A DNA stretch of 64,000 bases from an uncultured Desulfuromonas sp. (GTDB taxonomy: Bacteria > Desulfobacterota > Desulfuromonadia > Desulfuromonadales > Desulfuromonadaceae): the NCBI RefSeq assembly GCF_963676955.1, contig NZ_OY781461.1, forward strand, positions 2,474,225 through 2,538,224, written 5' to 3'. This document shows positions 16,628 to 25,583 of the stretch, in pieces. The translations under genes were made by a program, and so were the position numbers. The notes under the pieces were generated by a model. The model was not told the DNA's origin. It did not search any database and saw only the letters and a program-made list of their open reading frames with translations. How positions within the stretch are numbered: the stretch's first letter is position 1; every line of letters begins with the position of its first letter.

Positions 16628-17605
16628 ATGTCCACAAATGATAGCCCTCAGGGGTTTCACTTTGCTGTGCAGCTTGATGGCAATGGGTCGGCTCGGTCTT
16701 TGGAATGGTCTCAGCTGCAAAACGGTGCCAGTCGGGCCACGGCCTGGATTCATTGTCATTATGAAGACCCACAGATTCAGGACTGGCTGAACCGACAGGA
16801 TCTGGATCCTCTCGTGATTGAGGCGTTGATTGCCGAAGACAGCCGCCCGCGGGTGGCGTTGTTTTCTCCCGGGGCGCTGGTTGGTTTGCGCGGGGTGAAT
16901 AAGAACCCCGGCGAGGCCATGGAGGACATGGTGTCGTTGCGGGTCTGGTTTGATCCCGAGAGAATCATTACCCTGAGCAACAAGCCGCTGGCATCAGTGC
17001 GGGATATTCAACAACAGCTCAGTCAAGGGCGTGGTCCCAAGAACACTCAGGGCCTGTTTTCAGAATTGTGCGACCGTCTGGAATGGTATGTCAGTCAGAT
17101 GATTGACGATTATGAAGATCAGGTCGAGTTGATCGAACAAAGTGATCTGGCACAGGAACACCTCCATCGCCGTGAAGCGATTTCCATGCTCAGGCGTCGC
17201 GTGGTCACACCACGTCGCTATCTGGCCCCGCAACGTGATGCCTTGTCACAATTATCCGCTGAGCCGCCCAACTGGTTTAACGAGCGCACTTTGATGCATC
17301 TTAAGGAGATCCGTAACCGTCTGCAACGGCACATGGAGGATCTGGATGCCGTGCGCGACCGGACTGTCATTGTACAGGAAGAACTGCAGGCCCAAGTGTC
17401 GGATCAGCTGAATGCCCGCATGTATATCATCAATATCTTTGCCGCAATTTTTCTGCCGTTATCCTTCTTTACCGGGCTGTTCGGCGTCAACCTCGGCGGC
17501 ATTCCCGGGGCGCATTCCACCGCGGCCTTCCTGATCTTCTGTGGTGCTCTGTTGGGCATTGGTATCGGCTTGGTGTTCCTGTTCCACTGGAAGCGTTGGT
17601 TCTGA
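16628..17605 (+). CDS. zntB: CorA-superfamily cation transporter, ZntB type
   Basis: A 325-residue member of the CorA/ZntB family. A large cytoplasmic domain (1-260) ends in two C-terminal membrane helices separated by the pore motif Gly-Val-Asn (286-288 in GVNLGGIPG). The GVN followed by LGGIPG context is typical of ZntB zinc transporters rather than CorA (GMN). GGGAG upstream of ATG 16628 makes this start more likely than ATG 16616. The last 147 bases are also coding on the other strand, as the tail of the MscS-type gene. Confidence 0.9.
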   Translation: MSTNDSPQGFHFAVQLDGNGSARSLEWSQLQNGASRATAWIHCHYEDPQIQDWLNRQDLDPLVIEALIAEDSRPRVALFSPGALVGLRGVNKNPGEAMEDMVSLRVWFDPERIITLSNKPLASVRDIQQQLSQGRGPKNTQGLFSELCDRLEWYVSQMIDDYEDQVELIEQSDLAQEHLHRREAISMLRRRVVTPRRYLAPQRDALSQLSAEPPNWFNERTLMHLKEIRNRLQRHMEDLDAVRDRTVIVQEELQAQVSDQLNARMYIINIFAAIFLPLSFFTGLFGVNLGGIPGAHSTAAFLIFCGALLGIGIGLVFLFHWKRWF

Positions 17606-20050
17606 GCCGACCGGTGGTTTTTGGCCGTGCCATTGGCGCCAGACCTGATCCGAGACCGACCTTAAATGCAGATCGCGTTGCGGGAAGGGGATGGCGATGC
17701 CTTCCCGGTCAAAACGCTTGTAAATGGCGATACTCAGATCACTTTTTACATCAAGACTCTGGTCAAAATTTTCCAACCAAATGCGCAATTTAAAATCCAG
17801 AGAGCTGGCTCCGAAGGCGACAAACAGGGGGGACGGCTCCGGATATTTCAAGACCGTCGGGTTGTTCTGAGCTTCCTCTTTGAGAATGGCGAGAACCCGT
17901 TCGATATCCTCACCATAGGCGACTCCAACATCAATCGTGATGCGTGCCCGTGAATTGCTATGGGTCAGGTTGGTGACCTTTTCCGAAATGAGCTGACTGT
18001 TGGGCACGATGATTTCCGCCTGGTTGTACGTTTCAATCACCGTGGAGCGCAAGCCGATTTTACGGACGATGGCCCATTCACCATCGAGAATAATCCGGTC
18101 GCCGAGCTTGATGGGGCGCTCAAACAGCAGAATCAGGCCACTGACAAAGTTGTTAACAATATTCTGCAGGCCGAACCCGATGCCGATACCGAGAGCCCCG
18201 GCAACCACGGCAAAGCTTTGCAGGCCGATGCCCAGTGATCCCAGCGTCAGCAGTAGACCGCAGGAGATGATGATGTAGTGCAACAGGGTCTTCAGCGAAT
18301 CGCGCAAGCCACTGTCCATGTAGCGTGGTCCGACAATCTCGACATCAAACAACGAACGCATCAGCCAGGAGAGACTGAACGCCAGATACATGATCATCAC
18401 CACCATGATCAAGGTACTTAGAGTCAGCTCGACTTCGCCAACAGTGATTCCCAAATCCTTGACCGCCAACCAAGTGGTGGTTACGCTGTCACTGCCGCCC
18501 CAGATTTGTACGGTATAAAGAGCGCCGTAAATGAGCAGGGCGCCGACGATAAAATGATTGATGCGGCGGGCGAGGCGTGCTCCGAAAATCTTAAAAAATT
18601 TCCAGCTCCGTACCCAGGAGTGGCTGAGCAGATAGTCAATGCCGCCCTGAGTGAGACGCATGACCATATAGACCATCAGCAGAACAAAGACGGTTTTGAT
18701 CGATGAATCAACCAGGCGCATGGACAATGTGCTGTAGCCGCCCAACTGGGCAATCAGGGAAATGAGCAGTACGATAATGCCGATCCGTTGGCCAATGATC
18801 AGCTGCCAGGAATCCTTGTTGCGGCGGCTGAGCAGACACATCCAGGCCAGCAGCGGGATGCCGATCAGGGACAGTACGACCAGATACAGACGCAAAAGCG
18901 GTAACGGCAGCCCAATCACCTGAAGGAACATGGAGATCAGGTAGATAAAAGCCAGTAGCCAGACCAGCATGGCATGGCGACGTTCCGGAACAATGCCGGC
19001 AACGAGGATGCTGGCGGCAATAACGCTGATTACCAGCAGATAAAAAGTCCAGGCCAGTGGAGGTGCCTTGTACAGGGGACTGAGGGTGGCAAAAGCCACG
19101 AATAATCCGGCGGCCCAAGGATGGCGGAACAGAATGTTCCATTGAGAGGCATCATCTTTTTTGCGGTGTTTGCGCAGATTGACTGCCAGCACCAGAGCCA
19201 GGATCATTTGCATAACCGTGACCCACCAATAATCGTGCAAATAACTTTTGCGGTACCACTGCACCAGGTTGAAATTGTCTTTGACCTGCTGGCTGAGTTC
19301 CGCATTGAACTGTTGATAAAAAGCACTGCTGGAAAAGGACCGAGCGGTTTTTTTGAAAATCTGCGCGCGCAGGTTTTTCAATGCCGTATCAATCTGTCGT
19401 ACGGTGGCTTCATTGCCGTCCTGAATCAGCACCACCTGTTGTTGCACGGCAATGAGTTTCCCACTGGCATCGGCAATCTGTTTGAGCAGCGCGACAATTT
19501 TTTCATCGGCACGGTCAAATTCTTCGGCTGGGAACTCGGTTTTTTCTTTTGTCAGGTAGGCTTTCCACTCCACCCAAAAGGTTTTGCGCTGTTGCCATTG
19601 ATTGCGCAAGTTATCGAGCGTGGTCAATTTTGCGGAAAGGGTATCAAAAATAGCCTTGAGGTTCCCCAATTGGCCGATGAGAACACTGCGTGTTTCCAGC
19701 AGACGCTCAAAACTCCATTGCTCCGGATCACCCAGTTCCTTCAGACGTTTATCCAACGTCTCTTGTCGATCCATCACCTTGTCGAGGTTATCTTTTGTTT
19801 GCTCCAGCGCCGTGATCTCATCCAGTTGTGTTATTGTCGCCGCAGTGTTGTTGTTGAGTGTCGCCAGACGTGAAACCACTTCAGAGACGCCGGGAAACAC
19901 TGTCGCCTGTGCGGTCGTTTCTGCTGTTTCGTTCGGAAGTGTGGCCGTTTGCTCGTTAGCGACGCCACCGTTGTTTTCCGGAGCGGCCCAGCATGGGGAA
20001 GAAGACAGTGTGACGAAAAGACAACAAAAGACAAAGAAAAGGGGGCGCAC
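17459..20050 (-). CDS. Large MscS-family mechanosensitive channel
   Basis: An 863-residue channel protein. It has a signal peptide (1-22), a periplasmic coiled-coil domain (about 60-265), then many membrane helices (about 275-600). The MscS core shows the pore helix and beta domain (VAGALGIGIGFGLQNIVNNFVSG; FERPIKLGDRIILDGEWAIVRKIGLRSTVIET). Size and periplasmic domain resemble the KefA/MscK-like group. The last 50 or so residues (PVEQEHQADTNAQQSTTEDQEGRGG...) are hydrophilic and encoded opposite the zntB pore region, so they are probably an overprinted extension. Role: osmotic down-shock protection. Confidence 0.92.
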   Translation of the reverse strand: MRPLFFVFCCLFVTLSSSPCWAAPENNGGVANEQTATLPNETAETTAQATVFPGVSEVVSRLATLNNNTAATITQLDEITALEQTKDNLDKVMDRQETLDKRLKELGDPEQWSFERLLETRSVLIGQLGNLKAIFDTLSAKLTTLDNLRNQWQQRKTFWVEWKAYLTKEKTEFPAEEFDRADEKIVALLKQIADASGKLIAVQQQVVLIQDGNEATVRQIDTALKNLRAQIFKKTARSFSSSAFYQQFNAELSQQVKDNFNLVQWYRKSYLHDYWWVTVMQMILALVLAVNLRKHRKKDDASQWNILFRHPWAAGLFVAFATLSPLYKAPPLAWTFYLLVISVIAASILVAGIVPERRHAMLVWLLAFIYLISMFLQVIGLPLPLLRLYLVVLSLIGIPLLAWMCLLSRRNKDSWQLIIGQRIGIIVLLISLIAQLGGYSTLSMRLVDSSIKTVFVLLMVYMVMRLTQGGIDYLLSHSWVRSWKFFKIFGARLARRINHFIVGALLIYGALYTVQIWGGSDSVTTTWLAVKDLGITVGEVELTLSTLIMVVMIMYLAFSLSWLMRSLFDVEIVGPRYMDSGLRDSLKTLLHYIIISCGLLLTLGSLGIGLQSFAVVAGALGIGIGFGLQNIVNNFVSGLILLFERPIKLGDRIILDGEWAIVRKIGLRSTVIETYNQAEIIVPNSQLISEKVTNLTHSNSRARITIDVGVAYGEDIERVLAILKEEAQNNPTVLKYPEPSPLFVAFGASSLDFKLRIWLENFDQSLDVKSDLSIAIYKRFDREGIAIPFPQRDLHLRSVSDQVWRQWHGQKPPVGSEPTLPVEQEHQADTNAQQSTTEDQEGRGGMRPGNAAEVDAEQPGKEG

Positions 20051-20154
20051 CTTGGGCTCCTTGGTTGATTTCAGGGTTGATAGGTGTCGGATTGAACACG
20101 ACGACTATTTTTTATTCTACCTTGAATTTATAGGAGAGAGAACCGTTAGCGCAT

Positions 20155-20188
20155 AAAAAAGCCCCCGTCATCCAAGGATGACGGGGGC
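20155..20188 (-). terminator. Rho-independent terminator of the porin gene
   Basis: GCCCCCGTCATCC and GGATGACGGGGGC form a 13-bp stem (20161-20173 / 20177-20188 region) with a short loop. On the minus strand this is followed by a T run (20155-20160), just after the porin stop. Confidence 0.9.
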
Positions 20189-20213
20189 ATCTGTTCCAGG
20201 CGAGGCAACGTGC

Positions 20214-22628
20214 CTAGAACCGATAGCTCACTGAAGTGTTGATCAGGAAAAGCTCGCCATCATAGTCGTCGCCAAGATAGGCTTCACCATCTTCAACCCA
20301 GCGGTAGAAACCGCTGACAGCCAAGGTCAATGCCTCATTGAAGCGATATTCCGCTCCCAGAGTCAGATCCAGAGTCTCATAATCGAGATCGGAATAATCA
20401 TCCGAGCCACTGTAGTCGAGGTAACTCATCATGAAGGTCTGGGTGTAGGGAAGATCATTGGCGTCCAGGTAGGCAACATACTCTTCTTCCGTCATACCGG
20501 ACAGGACGTAATCCAGATAGTTTTCATAATAGATATTGTCACCGAAATCCGGATTGTCCGCGGATGCTTCCGCTTTGGTCAGGGTCAGGTCACCACTGAG
20601 GGTCAATTTGTCTGTCGCCTGGTAGGTGGTGGACAGGTAGAGCACCTGAGCCGTGGTGTCGTAATCGACATCGTCATAGACCGAAGCAATCTGTTCGCCC
20701 ATGCTTTCCGAGAAGCAACCAACATAAAGTGCCGTAGCGTATTTGCTGGTGGTTTTGCCGTACTGGTAATCGTAACCGGCGCTGAACGTCAGTTTTTCGG
20801 TCGGCATCATGAACATACTGATCCCGGCGTTCCAGCTGTTGTTTTCCCAGTCGTTATACGCTTCATCATTTTCCTCAAAGGTGTATTGACCGTTGACGCT
20901 CAACGAGAAAATATCGTTGGGAGTCCAAGTGGCACTGGCTTTGAACTGATGATGGTTTTCAGCGACATTGCTGCCGGAGGTGGTGCGGTTCCAGCTGCGC
21001 AGAACTTCATAGAACGGTGAGTTGGTGGTCATGTCCAGAGGATCGGGATCACTGTCCATCAACTGGGTCCAACCATATTGGTACAGATCGTTGTAACCCA
21101 GACCGTTACTGAAGCTGAACGGTGTGTCCGCGTGTTCAAAGGTGTATTTGGCGCGCAGATTGACGGAAGACATCGGCCGTGAGCTGATGCCCAACTCAAA
21201 GGTGTTGTAGGTTGTTTCTTCATCGTCGAGATACGCTTCATCGAGCAGAGTACTGTCGTACTCTTTGTAGGTGTCGTTGTCGCGATCAACCACTTTATAG
21301 GTATACGCCGCGGTCAGCATGGTGCCGGCACCGAGAACGTAGGACGCATCCAGACCCGTTTCGAGGACGTCACGGCTGGCGCTGGAAGGACGGTTATAGT
21401 TGAAATCCGACACCGGAATGGTATCGGCACCAAAGACGATCGAAGTGTCGGCGGTGTAAGCATTCATGTCGACATACAGGTCATCACTGTCGATTTCGTA
21501 TTGTTTGGCATACGCTTTGAGACGCAGACCGGCAATGCTGCGGTTGCTGACGCTGAAAAACAGGGTGTCGGAATCGTATTCCAGATCGTTGTAGTTGTTT
21601 TTCGTGTCGGCACTGACATAGCTGCCGTACAGCGTGGTGGCGGCTGAAGCATCATAGCGCAGTTTTACCGTATCCATTTTCTTTTCAATATCTGCGGTGA
21701 TGCCGATTTCCTGTGACTCGTTTTCGAACAGCAAACGATCGAAGTAGGGTTTGGCAAGCGTGTCGTAGTAGTAGTCATTGTCGACGCGACCTTCGTGCGC
21801 ATAATCATCGCTCTGGTTGTCGAATTCACGCTCGGTGTGGAAATAGCTGGCGGTCAGCCCGGCCATTTTAAAGGTGGCGCCAATGCTGACTTCTTCCGTG
21901 GTCTGGTCGATTTCCTGACCCACGGCAACGGTATGGCACGGTGTGCATTGACCGGTCATCAGCGTGGTTTGCTGCCAACCGTGTTTTTCCTCATGGCTGA
22001 ATTTCACTTCAGGAACCAGGTAGGGAAATGCCGGCAGTTGCAGTTTGGCACTGGCTTCATGTTTGCGACGTTCGATCATATAGTCACGGCCCTGATCCAG
22101 ATCATTAAAGGTGGCCGTCTGCAAACCTTCCAGCCCGACGGTTCCTGCTTCGGTGAGCAGCGGAACCGCATTAGCCGCGATGATGCCGTCGTAGATGTCG
22201 TGTTCGCCACCGGCGTTGATGCTCGGCTCAAAACTGCCGTAACCGGGGCCGCCTGTTACTGAATAGTGTGGCTGGTCTTCAAACAACAGATCATGGCGCA
22301 GACGATGAATGAATTTTTGATAGTTGTACTTTGCGCGCAGTACCCGTTTGATATCGAAACGGGCGGATGCTTCACTTTCTTCTTCGTCAGTGTATTGACC
22401 TTCCAGTTCAATGCCGACGCCGTTTTGGCGGACATCGAGTTCAAGGCCGCCGCCGATGGAGGAATCCATGGATTCATATTCGGCGGTTTTGTTTAAGCTG
22501 TCATCACTGCTGACACCGGTGTAGCCCAGATTGATGGATGCTTCCGACCAGTCGGCGGCGACGCCGCTGGTTGCCATCATCAGGACCAAAATGGATGCCA
22601 ACAAAACATAGGTACGAAGTACTTTCAT
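20214..22628 (-). CDS. MtrB/PioB-type outer-membrane porin with an internal CxxCH motif
   Basis: An outer-membrane barrel of about 800 residues that should sheath the decaheme cytochrome encoded directly upstream, together forming a trans-outer-membrane electron conduit. It has a signal peptide (SILVLMMATSGVAA), many amphipathic, Asp/Tyr-rich strands and a C-terminal NTSVSYRF ending in Phe. Unusually it carries CTPCH (bases 21933-21947, near residue 228), a canonical c-type heme site, in a long loop (TTLMTGQCTPCHTVAVGQ). The start is uncertain: ATG 22637 lies only one base after AAGGAGG, ATG 22628 ten bases after it; the latter is used here. A terminator follows the stop. The N-terminal CxxC of Shewanella MtrB is not present. 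Confidence 0.88.
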   Translation of the reverse strand: MKVLRTYVLLASILVLMMATSGVAADWSEASINLGYTGVSSDDSLNKTAEYESMDSSIGGGLELDVRQNGVGIELEGQYTDEEESEASARFDIKRVLRAKYNYQKFIHRLRHDLLFEDQPHYSVTGGPGYGSFEPSINAGGEHDIYDGIIAANAVPLLTEAGTVGLEGLQTATFNDLDQGRDYMIERRKHEASAKLQLPAFPYLVPEVKFSHEEKHGWQQTTLMTGQCTPCHTVAVGQEIDQTTEEVSIGATFKMAGLTASYFHTEREFDNQSDDYAHEGRVDNDYYYDTLAKPYFDRLLFENESQEIGITADIEKKMDTVKLRYDASAATTLYGSYVSADTKNNYNDLEYDSDTLFFSVSNRSIAGLRLKAYAKQYEIDSDDLYVDMNAYTADTSIVFGADTIPVSDFNYNRPSSASRDVLETGLDASYVLGAGTMLTAAYTYKVVDRDNDTYKEYDSTLLDEAYLDDEETTYNTFELGISSRPMSSVNLRAKYTFEHADTPFSFSNGLGYNDLYQYGWTQLMDSDPDPLDMTTNSPFYEVLRSWNRTTSGSNVAENHHQFKASATWTPNDIFSLSVNGQYTFEENDEAYNDWENNSWNAGISMFMMPTEKLTFSAGYDYQYGKTTSKYATALYVGCFSESMGEQIASVYDDVDYDTTAQVLYLSTTYQATDKLTLSGDLTLTKAEASADNPDFGDNIYYENYLDYVLSGMTEEEYVAYLDANDLPYTQTFMMSYLDYSGSDDYSDLDYETLDLTLGAEYRFNEALTLAVSGFYRWVEDGEAYLGDDYDGELFLINTSVSYRF

Positions 22629-22650
22629 AATTTTCATGCCTCCTTGTTGG

Positions 22651-23715
22651 CTATCGCGTCAAACGGCTACCGCCGCCCGGGGTGTAGAGAGAGGGCAGAT
22701 CGGAGCCATGGACACTGGGGTGACACTGGCTGCAACGCGTCATCATGGCCATTTGCATGGCGTGTTTGTCATCAATGCCGGAATTGACAATGGTGTTCAA
22801 AGTCGACTGGGCACTGCTGCCGATGGCCGCCAGAGCCGGATCCGACGAAGACGCCAGCTGCGCATATTCGGCCAATGCATCCGTGTTGGGACGGAAGTTG
22901 GTATGGAAATGCAGCTCATGGCATTGCAGACACAGGAATGGCTCACTCTGTTTGATCAGATTGTCCGCCACGGTGCCGTGGGGGTTGTGGCAGATGGTGC
23001 AGTCTTCCATGACCGGCGCATGTTCAAACGCAAAAGGCCCGGATTGATCCATATGGCAGGTCAGGCACAGTTCGTTTTTGCGTTCATCGGTACGTAGCAT
23101 CGGACGGGTTTGGCTGCCGTGGGGATTATGGCAGTCGCTGCAGCCCATTTTGCCTTCTTTTACCGGGTGATGGTTAGGCATGTGCATTTTTGCCCGCACA
23201 TCCTGGTGACAGCTGTAGCACAGCTCGTCTTCCGGTTTGCTCAGCATGGCTTTGTTCGCACCATCGTCATGGACGACGTGACAGTCAGTACAGCCGATGC
23301 CATAAGCGGCATGGGTGGAATGGTTCCACTCCATGGTTTCACCCTCGGTATGACAGTTTTGGCAGATAGCTGAAGCCTGGGCGGCATTGAGGCCAGAGAA
23401 ACCGAGAATTTTATCCGTATCTCCTTCATCAATGTGCTGGCTGGCCGGTCCGTGGCAGGATTCACAGCCCTGGTTGTCCATGCCGTTGGCCAGATATTCA
23501 AAATCAGCCAACAGGTTGTGGATGTTGTGTTCAAAGTCCTGACCCAATTCCTCGTGACAGTCGAGGCAGGCACTAGAACCGACAGCTTGGGCATCGGCGA
23601 TCTGGGGGATCGTCGCGTCCAGTTGCGTTCCCGGTTGGGAGCAGGCGCAGAGCAGTGACAAGAGCAAAGCGCTGATCCCACCGGCAACAGCATGAGTGTT
23701 GCGGTGTTTCTTCAT
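22651..23715 (-). CDS. MtrA/DmsE-family decaheme c-type cytochrome, lipoprotein
   Basis: A 354-residue multiheme cytochrome with exactly ten CxxCH motifs: CLDCH, CESCH, CQNCH, CTDCH, CYSCH, CSDCH, CLTCH, CTICH, CLQCH and CSQCH. The signal sequence ends in a lipobox-like LLCAC, so the protein is probably lipid-anchored, unlike soluble MtrA. Many extra His residues (MHMPNHHPV, NIHN, HSTHAAYG) supply distal heme ligands. ATG 23715 is chosen because AAGGAGG precedes it. The porin gene follows after a short gap. The pair should move electrons across the outer membrane, to or from extracellular acceptors or donors; direction cannot be told from sequence. No outer-surface cytochrome gene is adjacent. 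Confidence 0.95.
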   Translation of the reverse strand: MKKHRNTHAVAGGISALLLSLLCACSQPGTQLDATIPQIADAQAVGSSACLDCHEELGQDFEHNIHNLLADFEYLANGMDNQGCESCHGPASQHIDEGDTDKILGFSGLNAAQASAICQNCHTEGETMEWNHSTHAAYGIGCTDCHVVHDDGANKAMLSKPEDELCYSCHQDVRAKMHMPNHHPVKEGKMGCSDCHNPHGSQTRPMLRTDERKNELCLTCHMDQSGPFAFEHAPVMEDCTICHNPHGTVADNLIKQSEPFLCLQCHELHFHTNFRPNTDALAEYAQLASSSDPALAAIGSSAQSTLNTIVNSGIDDKHAMQMAMMTRCSQCHPSVHGSDLPSLYTPGGGSRLTR

Positions 23716-23747
23716 GTTTCCTCCTTCTTCCATGATTGAGTACGTAT

Positions 23748-23772
23748 CTACTATGGTTATATCCTATAGTAG
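23748..23772. promoter_or_regulatory. Palindromic operator candidate upstream of decaheme gene
   Basis: CTACTATGG (23748-23756) and CCTATAGTAG (23763-23772) form a near-perfect inverted repeat about 35 bases upstream of the decaheme start, in promoter position. The regulator is unknown. Confidence 0.5.
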
Positions 23773-24163
23773 ACAAAAATAAATACGATGGAAGATAGCG
23801 CCTTGATAAGTGCAAGTCCAATTCAAAAACATAATTGGTCATGTCTTGAAAATCGAAGATTGTTATGGTCTTGTAACGATTCTGTTAAGGCTAGAAGAAG
23901 TTCTTCTGCTGATGGATAATTATTGTATCAATATTATTTTTTCTGATGAGTCGAGATTGAACTATTTGAGAAGACAGGTGTTTTTGGGGTGTAGAAAATA
24001 ATAATTATTATTAGGTAGGATTTTAAACGAAAAAGTCTTGCGGTTTTGTTACCAGTGTGTATTATAGCTGCATCACGGTGTGAGGGCAGAGTTGGACAGG
24101 ATTTGGAACCTGGTGAAAATGTCCTGACATCGCATTTTAATCCAACCTCAAGGAGGAATACAC
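23773..24163. other. Divergent promoter region, decaheme / peroxidase
   Basis: AT-rich, non-coding region between the divergent cytochrome genes. It contains the 16-bp A/T palindrome at 23997-24012. Apart from that and the peroxidase ribosome binding site (AAGGAGG before ATG 24164), nothing definite was seen; no riboswitch pattern was recognised. Confidence 0.5.
23997..24012. promoter_or_regulatory. A/T palindrome, possible PerR/Fur-type box
   Basis: AATAATAATTATTATT is a perfect 16-bp palindrome about 150 bases upstream of the peroxidase gene. Its composition is like PerR/Fur-family operators, and a PerR-type regulator is encoded at 29052-29489. Assignment is inference. Confidence 0.4.
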
Positions 24164-25237
24164 ATGAAAAGAGGGATCACACTGTCGTTGTTTTCGGTTG
24201 CGCTGGTCATGTTGCTGGCCGGTTTTGTTTCGGCTTCGGATGCGGAACTGCGTGGGCTGGCCCAAGGGATGTTTGAGCCGATTCCCCAAAGCGCACCTCA
24301 GCTGAAGGACAACCCGACATCAGCGGACAAGGTTCGCCTGGGACACATGCTTTACTTTGAACCGCGCCTGTCGGCATCGCAACTGATCAGCTGTCAGACC
24401 TGCCACAACGTTGGCCTTGCCGGTGCGGACTTGCAGGAAACGTCAACCGGTCACGGCTGGCAAAAAGGACCGCGTAATGCCCCGACAACCTATAATGCAG
24501 TTTTCAATACCGCGCAATTCTGGGATGGCCGCGCGAAAGACCTGGCGGAACAGGCTAAAGGACCCGTTCAGGCTTCTGTTGAGATGAATAACACTCCCGC
24601 AGCCGTCATTACAATCCTGAAATCGATTCCGGAATATGTCGCTCTGTTCAAAAAGGCGTTCCCAGGTCAGAAAGATCCGGTGACATTTGACAACATGGCG
24701 GATGCTATTGAGGTTTATGAGGCGACTCTGCTGACTCCGAATGATGCTCTGGATCGTTTCATGGCCGGTGATGACAAGGCGTTGAGTGCTGACCAGAAAA
24801 AAGGTTTGGATCTGTTTGTCAACACAGGTTGTGTCGGTTGTCATGATGGTATCAACCTGGGCGGTACGGATTACTTCCCGTTTGGTGTTGTTGAGCAGCC
24901 GGGTGCTGAAATTCTGCCTGCGGATGACAAAGGTCGTTTCAAAGTCACGAACACAGCTTCTGATGAATATGTGTTCCGTTCTCCGGCACTGCGTAATATT
25001 GCTTTGACCGCTCCTTACTTCCATTCCGGTAAAGTGTGGAGTTTGGAACAGGCCGTAGCCGTTATGGGTACCTCCCAACTCGGCATGGAGATCAATGATG
25101 AAGAAGTCGCCTTGATTGTCGCCTTCCTTGAGGGTTTGACCGGTGACCAGCCGGAAGTGGTTCATCCGGTTCTGCCGCCGAGCACCAAGGCAACCCCCAA
25201 GCCTGTTTTGCAGGTGAATATCACTGCCGGTCACTAA
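24164..25237 (+). CDS. Di-heme cytochrome c peroxidase (CcpA/MacA family)
   Basis: A 357-residue periplasmic enzyme that reduces hydrogen peroxide to water using c-type heme electrons. It has a signal peptide (1-23) and two heme motifs, CQTCH in the N-terminal domain and CVGCH in the C-terminal domain, about 150 residues apart, as usual for bacterial CCPs. The context FRSPALRNIALTAPYFHSGKVWSLEQAV is the conserved C-terminal heme pocket. AAGGAGG precedes the ATG. In Geobacter the related MacA also takes part in periplasmic electron transfer, so either role is possible beside the decaheme conduit. A terminator follows. Confidence 0.95.
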   Translation: MKRGITLSLFSVALVMLLAGFVSASDAELRGLAQGMFEPIPQSAPQLKDNPTSADKVRLGHMLYFEPRLSASQLISCQTCHNVGLAGADLQETSTGHGWQKGPRNAPTTYNAVFNTAQFWDGRAKDLAEQAKGPVQASVEMNNTPAAVITILKSIPEYVALFKKAFPGQKDPVTFDNMADAIEVYEATLLTPNDALDRFMAGDDKALSADQKKGLDLFVNTGCVGCHDGINLGGTDYFPFGVVEQPGAEILPADDKGRFKVTNTASDEYVFRSPALRNIALTAPYFHSGKVWSLEQAVAVMGTSQLGMEINDEEVALIVAFLEGLTGDQPEVVHPVLPPSTKATPKPVLQVNITAGH

Positions 25238-25286
25238 CCCTTTGTTGAAAAAGAGTCCGTGACGTTCTGATCGGACAGACACAAAC

Positions 25287-25322
25287 AAAAAGCCCCGTTT
25301 CGTTATGAAGCGGGGCTTTTTG
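25287..25322 (+). terminator. Rho-independent terminator of peroxidase gene
   Basis: AGCCCCGTTTC pairs with GAAGCGGGGCT (one G-T pair) and is followed by TTTTTG; an A run precedes it, so it may work on both strands. Confidence 0.9.
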
Positions 25323-25344
25323 TTTGTGGTGCGAATGTGTTGTT

Positions 25345-25365
25345 TTAGCCCGGATTTCTCACAAA
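25345..25365. repeat. Dispersed 21-bp repeat, copy 1
   Basis: Twenty-one bases beginning TTAGCCCGGATTTCTCAC occur here and identically at 63951-63971. In this copy a degenerate inverted partner (GTCAGAAATGCGGGTTAGAC) lies about 55 bases downstream, ending near 25437. The rest of 25323-25583 holds no gene I can support and must contain the greB promoter. Confidence 0.6.
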
Positions 25366-25583
25366 GATCGTCGCGAGACGCTGGAAAGGACCATGTCTGC
25401 TTCGCAGCCGGTCGCTTGTCAGAAATGCGGGTTAGACTTGCTGTTGGCCCAGTTGTTTACCTCTTATCCTTTTTTTATGTTTGAGTACGGGGGTCTCGCA
25501 ACGGCTCGAAGCTGCTTTGATCTTGTCAGAAGAACCGCTATGATAGGGGCATTTTCTCAAAACGATGTTAATGGAGTTAATTT

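Noticed and set aside
19121-19873. 250-codon plus-strand frame opposite the MscS gene
   Set aside because: Antisense to the periplasmic coiled coil of the channel; no family features and no start context.
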